Shown: positions 43,370 to 49,299 of the stretch, piece by piece
How the letters are laid out: every line of letters begins with the position of its first letter
Position numbering within the stretch: position 1 is the stretch's first letter
Assembly (NCBI GenBank): GCA_018823905.1
Contig: JAHJHL010000106.1
Coordinates: 1 to 49,299 of the forward strand
Length of the DNA: 49,299 nucleotides
Direction: 5' to 3'
Source of the DNA: Alphaproteobacteria bacterium
Lineage (GTDB): Bacteria; Pseudomonadota; Alphaproteobacteria; Sphingomonadales; Sphingomonadaceae
Position numbers and translations under genes: made by a program
The notes under the pieces: model-generated
The model's database searches: none
What the model was told of the DNA's origin: nothing
The model's input: only the letters and a program-made list of their open reading frames with translations

Positions 43370-44092
43370 TCAATACATATGCTGCCCGCCGTTGATCGAC
43401 ATCGTCGACCCAGTCACAAACCCGGCATCCTCGCTGCACAAAAATGCGACGCCGCGCGCGATCTCGTCGGCCTGACCAAGCCGCCCCACCGGAATCTTCG
43501 CGACAATCTTTTCCAGCACCTGCGGCGGCACCGCGGCGACCATGTCGGTGTCGATATAGCCCGGGGCGATCGCGTTGACCGTGACGCCTTTCTTGGCGCC
43601 TTCCTGCGCCAGCGCCTTGGTAAAGCCGTGGATGCCCGATTTCGCGGCGGCATAATTGACCTGACCGTACTGGCCTGCCTGTCCGTTGATCGACCCGATG
43701 TTGACGATGCGGCCCCAGCCGCGCTCGACCATGCCGCCGAACGTCGCCTTCGCCATGTTGAAACAGCCGCCGAGGTTGACGCGCATCACATCGTCCCAGT
43801 CGTCATAGCTCATCCGGGCGAGGGTGCCGTCGCGGGTGATCCCGGCATTGTTGACGACGATGTCGACGGGTCCGAACTGTTCGGTGACGCGGGTGCAACC
43901 GTCGAGGCACGCCTGATGGTCGCCGACGTCCCATTTCATCGCGGCGATGCCGGTGCGTTCGGTGAACGCCTTCGCCTTTTCGTCATTGCCGGCATAGTTG
44001 GCGACGACGGTGACGCCCTGTTCCTGCAATTTGAGGCTGATTGCCTCGCCGATACCCCGGCTGCCGCCGGTGACGATTGCTACGCGTGCCAT
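43370..44092 (-). CDS. phaB: Acetoacetyl-CoA reductase
   Basis: A 240-aa classical SDR that reduces acetoacetyl-CoA to (R)-3-hydroxybutyryl-CoA with NADPH for polyhydroxyalkanoate synthesis. Visible are the cofactor motif VTGGSRGIGEAI, NNAG (VVNNAGITRDGTLARMSYDD), the catalytic Ser in NIGSINGQAGQYGQ and YxxxK (VNYAAAKSG), and the PhaB-typical ending TGSTMSINGGQHMY. ATG at 44092 has GGGAGAGCAG upstream. No thiolase or synthase gene is adjacent in the window, which is common for phaB in this group. Confidence 0.93.
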   Translation of the reverse strand: MARVAIVTGGSRGIGEAISLKLQEQGVTVVANYAGNDEKAKAFTERTGIAAMKWDVGDHQACLDGCTRVTEQFGPVDIVVNNAGITRDGTLARMSYDDWDDVMRVNLGGCFNMAKATFGGMVERGWGRIVNIGSINGQAGQYGQVNYAAAKSGIHGFTKALAQEGAKKGVTVNAIAPGYIDTDMVAAVPPQVLEKIVAKIPVGRLGQADEIARGVAFLCSEDAGFVTGSTMSINGGQHMY

Positions 44093-44205
44093 TTATTCTG
44101 CTCTCCCACAGAGTTATCGCACGATGATTAGGCTGCGCAGGCGGCCGCCGCAAGTTTACCGGAACGTCAATCGCAACGCTATTCAGGACAATAGCATTTT
44201 GGCGG

Positions 44206-45762
44206 CTAGTTGCTCACCTGCACCCGGAGCTTGGTAAAGTCGCCCACAGCCAGGTCGGCCTTGTCGATCGTGACGACCAAATTGTCGCAATCGCCGAACA
44301 TCCGGCTCATCAGCCCGCTGGTCGGAAGTTCGAGCAGCACCGCGTCGCGATCCTCGTCATAATCATGGACATAGCGGAAGGGTTCATGCCCGATCGCCGC
44401 CATTTCGCGGCCTGCGAGGTCGCGCCAATAGGGCTCGTAAAATGCGCGCATCGGCGCCGACAGGCTGTCCGGGTTGGCGCACCACGCGTGCTTGGCGCGG
44501 TCGAACAGGATCGTCTGATAATCATGCACCCACAGATCGGCGTCGGCGCGGTGCGTGGTCAGCGGCAGGGTGATCGTATCGTGCACCTCGGCGCCCGTTT
44601 CGGGGTCGATGCGGTGAACAGCCTTCGCCCAATGGATCGCGTGCAGCGCTGCCATCACCGCGCTCGCGTCGCTGACCGAGAACGCTTCTTTCGCCGCGCT
44701 TTCGTGGACGATGGCGATGATCTCTTGGGCTCGGGCGCGCGCGTCACGATTGATCTCCGCGCGCTGTTCCAATGCGACAATCTCCTCGGCACTCGCCCCC
44801 GGCGGCGGCGGCGCTTCGGTCGTCAGCCGGTCGAGCCGCATTTCAAGGATCGCGATCATCGCGGTCATGCTGCCCCAGTCGAACGGGTGGAACGCGGGGT
44901 CGGCGATGTCATAGCTGCGGTTATACAGCATCGCACCGATTTCATTCGGATCGCCCTCAACGCGCGGATCGGCGTCGCCCGGCCCGACCGCGACCAGATC
45001 GACCGGCCATTCGGGAAAGGCGCGCACCGCAAAGGGCTCGAGGTCGCCGAAACGCAGGCCGCCGTGCGGGCCGAACCAGCCGTCGGGGTCGTCGAGCGCC
45101 AGCGGCGGCGGCACCGCGACATCGGTATCGCGCAGGTGCAGCACCTGCATATGATAGCCGCGGCGATGGATGAAAAAGGCAAGCGCGCCGTCGCGCGGCC
45201 CCAGCCCATCCCACAAAGCGGGGGGAAGGCTGGCGCAATCGATCTGGGCGAGGAAGTCGGCGGGTTCGCCGTCGATTTGCGGCCACGCCATGCCGTCGGG
45301 CAAGCGCGGGCGTCCGCCCACCCAGCTGTTGGTCGAAATCGCATCGCGCAGCGGGATCTGCGGCACGAGGCGCAGCGTAACGGCTTCGACCTCGGCGCTT
45401 TCAATCCGATGCGCTGCGTCTTCGACCTCGGACGCCAGCGCTTCGAGCGTGGCCTCCACCGCTTCGGCTTCGCCATCGGGGGCGGGGACTTGCCGATAAT
45501 CATAGTCAGTCTCAGCCTGCGGTTCGAGCGGCGCCTTGCCACTGACCCGCGCGAGTCGCGATGGTGAGATTTCGACCGGCTCGACCGCGACCTTCGCCTT
45601 GCGCGATAATTTCGGCATCCGGCTTTCGCCCGGTGCGCGAGGAGCCCGCGGCGCGGCGGGAACGGTGCGCGGACGGCGTAGCCACCAAATGGCAAAAACG
45701 AGCGCGACAAAGGCCAGCGTGACCCCGGCGAGCATGAGCGCTGCCGACTGGACCTGGTTCAT
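44206..45762 (-). CDS. Membrane-anchored DUF1963 (YwqG-like) protein
   Basis: A 518-aa protein with one N-terminal transmembrane helix (SAALMLAGVTLAFVALVFAI), a proline/alanine-rich and acidic linker (to residue 120), and a DUF1963 domain from about 130 to the end (SWVGGRPRLPDGMAWPQIDG then EPADFLAQIDCASLP, LAFFIHRRGYHMQV, GDCDNLVVTIDKADLAVGDF). The DUF1963 fold is of unknown function; its members bind or buffer small ligands in some reports, but nothing here is catalytic by sight. It is probably periplasm- or cytoplasm-facing from a single anchor. It lies between phaB and hemH with no operon sign. Confidence 0.82.
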   Translation of the reverse strand: MNQVQSAALMLAGVTLAFVALVFAIWWLRRPRTVPAAPRAPRAPGESRMPKLSRKAKVAVEPVEISPSRLARVSGKAPLEPQAETDYDYRQVPAPDGEAEAVEATLEALASEVEDAAHRIESAEVEAVTLRLVPQIPLRDAISTNSWVGGRPRLPDGMAWPQIDGEPADFLAQIDCASLPPALWDGLGPRDGALAFFIHRRGYHMQVLHLRDTDVAVPPPLALDDPDGWFGPHGGLRFGDLEPFAVRAFPEWPVDLVAVGPGDADPRVEGDPNEIGAMLYNRSYDIADPAFHPFDWGSMTAMIAILEMRLDRLTTEAPPPPGASAEEIVALEQRAEINRDARARAQEIIAIVHESAAKEAFSVSDASAVMAALHAIHWAKAVHRIDPETGAEVHDTITLPLTTHRADADLWVHDYQTILFDRAKHAWCANPDSLSAPMRAFYEPYWRDLAGREMAAIGHEPFRYVHDYDEDRDAVLLELPTSGLMSRMFGDCDNLVVTIDKADLAVGDFTKLRVQVSN

Positions 45763-45844
45763 TGCGTATCTCCAAATTGCCGCGGCTACACCATTTCGGT
45801 GCCGCGTCGGAGCAATCTAGCGCATCAACCTAAACACTTGGTAA

Positions 45845-46840
45845 CTATAGCCAGCCGGACAGTTCGCGGCGCATTAGCGCTTCGAGCATCGCCATGCCCG
45901 GTGCCTCGGCATTCAGGCATGGCAGATAGGCAAAACGCCCGCCGCCCGCGGCCTTAAACTGCTCCTTGCCGCGGATCGCCAGCTCTTCGAGCGTCTCGAG
46001 GCAGTCGGCGGAGAAGCCAGGGGCAAAGATCGCGACGCTCTGGCCCGCTTTGCCGAATGCTTCGAGCTGGGTATCGGTCGCGGGTTCGAGCCATTTGGCG
46101 CGGCCAAAGCGCGACTGGAACGCGACCTCGATCGGGCGGCCCATCGCTTCCGACAGCAGTCGCGCGGTCTTGCGGCACTGGCAATGATAGGGATCGCCCC
46201 GATGCAGCGTGCGCTCGGGCATCCCGTGGAAGCTCGCGAGCAACACGTCGGGGGTGAAGTCGAGCGCGGCCAGTCCCGCTTCGACCGACGTCTTCAGCGC
46301 GCCGATATAGGCGGCATCATCATGATAGGGCGGCAAATAACGCACCGCAGGCTGCCAACGCAGCGTCTTCAGATGTTCACCGACCGCATCGACCACCGTC
46401 GCCGTCGTCGCCGCGCAATATTGCGGGTACATCGGCGCGATCAGGATGCGTTGACATCCCGCCGCGATCAGCGCGTCGATTCCCGGGCCGATCGCGGGTT
46501 TGCCGTAGCGCATCGCATACGCAACCTGCACGCTATCGCCGAACAACGGCTGCAACGCTTCGCTTTGTGCGCGGGTGATCGCGGCGAGCGGCGACCCGTT
46601 TTCGGTCCACACCTGCGCATAGGCATGCGCCGATTTTTTGGGCCGGGTGGTCAGGATGATCCCGCGCAGGATCGGCTGCCACAAAATCTGCGGAATTTCG
46701 ACGACGCGGCGATCGGACAGGAACTCGGCCAGATAGCGCCGCACCGACGGCGCATCAGGCGCGTCGGGGGTGCCAAGGTTGACGAGCAGCACACCGATGC
46801 GCGGTGCAGCGACGGGCGGGTGATTGGGGGGCAGGGTCAT
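45845..46840 (-). CDS. hemH: Ferrochelatase
   Basis: Inserts Fe2+ into protoporphyrin IX, the last step of protoheme synthesis. The family signatures are present: GVLLVNLGTPDAP at the start, the metal-site His in LASFHGMPERTLHRGDPYHC, QSRFGRAKWLEP, and FAPGFSADCLETLEEL (acidic pair). The two Cys in YHCQCRKTA recall the 2Fe-2S-free bacterial type. ATG at 46840 gives 331 aa; an in-frame GTG at 46864 overlaps the previous stop (GTGA) and would couple translation to the molybdenum hydroxylase gene. Neither has a clear Shine-Dalgarno. The C-terminal membrane-associated tail is short. Confidence 0.93.
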   Translation of the reverse strand: MTLPPNHPPVAAPRIGVLLVNLGTPDAPDAPSVRRYLAEFLSDRRVVEIPQILWQPILRGIILTTRPKKSAHAYAQVWTENGSPLAAITRAQSEALQPLFGDSVQVAYAMRYGKPAIGPGIDALIAAGCQRILIAPMYPQYCAATTATVVDAVGEHLKTLRWQPAVRYLPPYHDDAAYIGALKTSVEAGLAALDFTPDVLLASFHGMPERTLHRGDPYHCQCRKTARLLSEAMGRPIEVAFQSRFGRAKWLEPATDTQLEAFGKAGQSVAIFAPGFSADCLETLEELAIRGKEQFKAAGGGRFAYLPCLNAEAPGMAMLEALMRRELSGWL

Positions 46841-46860
46841 AGCGGGTGCGCCGGCGTTCG

Positions 46861-49149
46861 TCACAGCGGCTGCGCCGACAGGGGCAGACGGCGGATGCGG
46901 CGGCCAGTCGCCGCAAACATAGCATTGGCGATCGCGGGCGCGACAACCGGGACCGCGATTTCGCCTAGTCCGCCGGGTTCGCGGTCGCTGTCGACAAATT
47001 CGACCAATATCTGCGGGGTTTGCGACAGGCGCGGCAGGCCCAGCTGGCCCAGCTTGCGCGCGGTCGCGACGCCGCCCTCATAATCGGTGGTGGCACCAAC
47101 CGCGGCGGCGAGGCCGAAGATCAGCCCGCCCTCGATCTGTTGCCGCGCGATCGCCGGATTGACGAGGCGCCCGGCGTCGACGACCGCGACCAGCTGTTCG
47201 ACCTGCAACCCCTTGTCGCTCTGCCGCGCGGTCGCCATCAGCGCGATATGGCTGCCGCGCATACTGTGGCACGCCAGCCCCTGCGCGGTTCCGGACAACC
47301 CGCCCTCCCAGCCGCCAACGCTGGTCGCGGTCAGCAGACAGCGCGCGAGCAGCGGCGCGTCGCCGAGCATCGCGATGCGATAGGACAAGCCATCGGTCCC
47401 GGCGCGCGCCGCCATTTCGTCGACGAAACATTCGGTGAAAAAAGCGGTGTAGCTGTCGGCATTGCCGCGCCAGCGTCCGGTCGGCAGCCCGATGTCGGCG
47501 GGGCAATGGTCGACCGCATGGTGCGGGATCGTATAGCTGCTCGTCGCCCCCTCGACCGCGGCGGCATCGGCGCTGCCCGCCGCGGCGCGCTGGGCAACGT
47601 CGGCGGGAATATTGTCGAACAGCCGCGCGCGGACCTCGTGATTGGTCGGCGGCACCGCGATCCGCGTCACCAGCGCGTCGATGCCGCCCGCGGCGTTCAA
47701 TGTCGCGCTCAGCCTCGCCCGCGCTGGCGCGCGGGGCGGCAGGCGCATGATTTCCTCGGCGCGCGACCAGGCGAGCTGGACCGGGCGATTGATTTGCAGC
47801 GCGATGATCGCCGCCTGCACCGCGGCGCTATGGTCCAGGCAGGCGTCAAACGATCCGCCCGCCATCATCGGGAACAGGATGACATCGCTTGCCGTCAGCC
47901 CGGTCGCCTGCGCGATCGCGTCGCGGCATTGCGCGGGCGCCTGCGTCGCGACCCAGACGCGCAGCCGCCCGCCGTCGGGGGCCGCAGTCGCGCTGCGCGT
48001 TTCGATCGGTGCGTGCAGCGCAGGCGCGACCGCATATTCGGCGGCGACTTTGGTCCGCCCGGTCATCGCATCGACGACGTCGCCGGTGTGCGAAATGCGG
48101 TAACCGTCGTCCTTCAGCGCCTGTTTCAGCGCCGCATCGATCCGGTCGGTCGAAACCGGCGTGCCGGTGGTTTCGAACACCGGCGCGAAGCTGTCGAGTG
48201 CGCGGTTCGCGGCCCACCAGTTGCGTGCAACCGTCGCAACCCAACGCTCATGCGTGACGACATGGAGCAGTCCGGGGGACGCCATGCCCGCCTTGCGATT
48301 GATGCTTTTCAGCCGCGTCGCGCCGATCGGCCCCTGCCGGATCGCCGCAAACACCATGTCGGGCAGGCGGATGTCGCCGGCATAATTGGCCGACCCGTCG
48401 ATTTTCGCAGGCAAATCGAGCCGCGTCAGCTCCTTGCCATAGAGTGGATCGCCGCTGCTGGCGCGATAAACGGGCTCGGCGGGCGGTTCGAGCAATGCCG
48501 CTGCCGAGGCAAGCTCGCCGAAGCGCAGCTTTTTCTTGCCCAGGATGACGAAGCCATCCTGCGTGTCGCAATCTTCCCAATCGGCGTCCCAGCGCGCTGC
48601 CGCGGCCATCATCAACAGCGCCCGCGCCTGCGCCGCTGCGGCGCGGCACGGCCCTTCGAACATCCGCACCGACGAGCTATTCGCGGTCAGCATCACCGCA
48701 TGGCGCACCGCCCATTCGCGCCGCGCCCAACTGCGCACATCGGACACGAAAGCGGGCACCCCGGCGCGCGGCGTGAACACTGCGCTATCCTCGTCGATCA
48801 GCAAGGTGTTGGTATAGAGCGGGCTGATCGGCGCGGTTTCGACCGCGATCGTCCGCCAGTCGGCACCCAGCTCGTCGGCCATGATCTGTGGCAGCAGCGT
48901 CGTGACGCCCTGACCCATCTCGCATTGCGGGACGATCGCGCTGATATGCCCGTCATCGCCGATTTTGAGGAACGCGTTAAACACATGCTCGTCGGGCGCG
49001 GCGGTGAGGTTGGGCTGATAGTCGCGCGGCCACAGGCTCCATGCAATCGCCAGCCCGCCCGCGGCGGTGGCGCCGACCAGCATCTGGCGGCGGCTGACAT
49101 GCGGCAGCCGCGATTTGTTTTTCAGAGCCGTGTCGCGAATGCCCACCAT
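46861..49149 (-). CDS. Molybdenum hydroxylase large subunit (isoquinoline 1-oxidoreductase/aldehyde oxidase beta type), Tat-exported
   Basis: A 762-aa periplasmic molybdopterin-cytosine-dinucleotide enzyme subunit. The N-terminus has a twin-arginine signal (SRRQMLVGATAAGGLAIAWS). The layout follows IorB: GQGVTTLLPQIMADELGADW, MMAGGSFDACLDHSAAVQA, GRWRGNADSYTAFFTECFVD, ending with GGLGEIAVPVVAPAIANAMF, where the glutamate is the catalytic base. IorB works with a small 2Fe-2S subunit (IorA), usually encoded just upstream; the 150 bases before this ATG are not coding, so the partner is elsewhere or beyond the window. Substrate probably an aldehyde or N-heterocycle. The stop overlaps a possible hemH start. 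Confidence 0.85.
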   Translation of the reverse strand: MVGIRDTALKNKSRLPHVSRRQMLVGATAAGGLAIAWSLWPRDYQPNLTAAPDEHVFNAFLKIGDDGHISAIVPQCEMGQGVTTLLPQIMADELGADWRTIAVETAPISPLYTNTLLIDEDSAVFTPRAGVPAFVSDVRSWARREWAVRHAVMLTANSSSVRMFEGPCRAAAAQARALLMMAAAARWDADWEDCDTQDGFVILGKKKLRFGELASAAALLEPPAEPVYRASSGDPLYGKELTRLDLPAKIDGSANYAGDIRLPDMVFAAIRQGPIGATRLKSINRKAGMASPGLLHVVTHERWVATVARNWWAANRALDSFAPVFETTGTPVSTDRIDAALKQALKDDGYRISHTGDVVDAMTGRTKVAAEYAVAPALHAPIETRSATAAPDGGRLRVWVATQAPAQCRDAIAQATGLTASDVILFPMMAGGSFDACLDHSAAVQAAIIALQINRPVQLAWSRAEEIMRLPPRAPARARLSATLNAAGGIDALVTRIAVPPTNHEVRARLFDNIPADVAQRAAAGSADAAAVEGATSSYTIPHHAVDHCPADIGLPTGRWRGNADSYTAFFTECFVDEMAARAGTDGLSYRIAMLGDAPLLARCLLTATSVGGWEGGLSGTAQGLACHSMRGSHIALMATARQSDKGLQVEQLVAVVDAGRLVNPAIARQQIEGGLIFGLAAAVGATTDYEGGVATARKLGQLGLPRLSQTPQILVEFVDSDREPGGLGEIAVPVVAPAIANAMFAATGRRIRRLPLSAQPL

Positions 49150-49208
49150 CGCCGACGCTGATAAGCGGGGCGAGTCGCGAGGGCAAAGGCTTTTGGTGCG
49201 AATGAGAT

Positions 49209-49258
49209 CCTCCCTGTGGCGAAGCCATGGGGAGGGGGACCGCTCGCGCAGCGAGTGG
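49209..49258. repeat. REP-like double hairpin
   Basis: CCTCCCTGTGGC pairs with GCCATGGGGAGG around GAA (12 bp, two G-U), and CCGCTCGC pairs with GCGAGTGG around GCA (8 bp, one G-U), four bases apart. Such paired, GC-rich, non-coding hairpins of the CTCCC...GGGAG style are widespread interspersed repeats in sphingomonad genomes. It lies upstream of the molybdenum hydroxylase gene, and the GGAGGGG/GGCCC sequence continues past 49275. Confidence 0.6.
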
Positions 49259-49299
49259 TGGAGGGGGCCCGAGGCAGCGGAATCCGGTGCTTCGGGGCC

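Overview
The window is high-GC alphaproteobacterial DNA that most resembles the Sphingomonadales, probably a Sphingopyxis- or Sphingomonas-like chromosome. That call rests on gene content: a large (about 1570 aa) NAD-glutamate dehydrogenase, PhaB, ferrochelatase, TonB-dependent receptors encoded beside secreted amidohydrolases, an SDR/SPW fusion protein, and a GGCGAAGCC-type double-hairpin repeat at the right edge. No database search was possible, so genus is an inference.

Bases 1-7.9 kb are a patched accessory region. It holds the tail of a membrane protein, a HutC-type repressor, an arsH gene cut by an IS3-family remnant, a small set of genes (DUF2231 membrane protein, short helical protein, an 896-aa SDR + SPW + VKOR-like fusion, a 120-aa unknown, the first 30 codons of a GH1-like hydrolase), and a decayed IS110-family element with two compensating one-base indels.

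Bases 7.9-32.4 kb form one long nutrient-uptake and catabolism region. A leftward operon encodes an ECF sigma factor, a cystathionine beta-lyase-like enzyme, a TonB receptor and an FG-GAP/UnbV protein; divergent to it are a DAACS symporter and an Lrp/AsnC regulator. Next come a TonB receptor with two amidohydrolases (one lipoprotein, one lacking its metal-binding HxH), a second DAACS symporter with RidA, and an amidohydrolase with a CIA30-like tail. Then follow an amidohydrolase/creatininase chimera, an MBL-fold persulfide-dioxygenase-like enzyme, a DUF442-sulfide:quinone reductase fusion, a TauE/SafE exporter and a non-canonical Nramp transporter. Read together, these could take up a peptide-like or S-linked amino acid, release amino acids outside the cytoplasm, cleave a C-S bond (sulfide plus 2-aminoacrylate), clear the enamine with RidA, oxidise sulfide and export the product. 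That joint reading is inference.

Bases 32.7-34.5 kb are a very small integrative element: a short ORF coupled to alpA, and a convergent P4-type integrase. Bases 35-49.3 kb look like core chromosome: a TetR regulator, a PAS protein with a strong promoter and a structured leader, glutamate dehydrogenase, an ATP-grasp enzyme, a ribbon-helix-helix protein, PhaB, a DUF1963 protein, ferrochelatase, a Tat-exported molybdenum hydroxylase large subunit, and a REP-like element. No rRNA, tRNA or CRISPR array was recognised.
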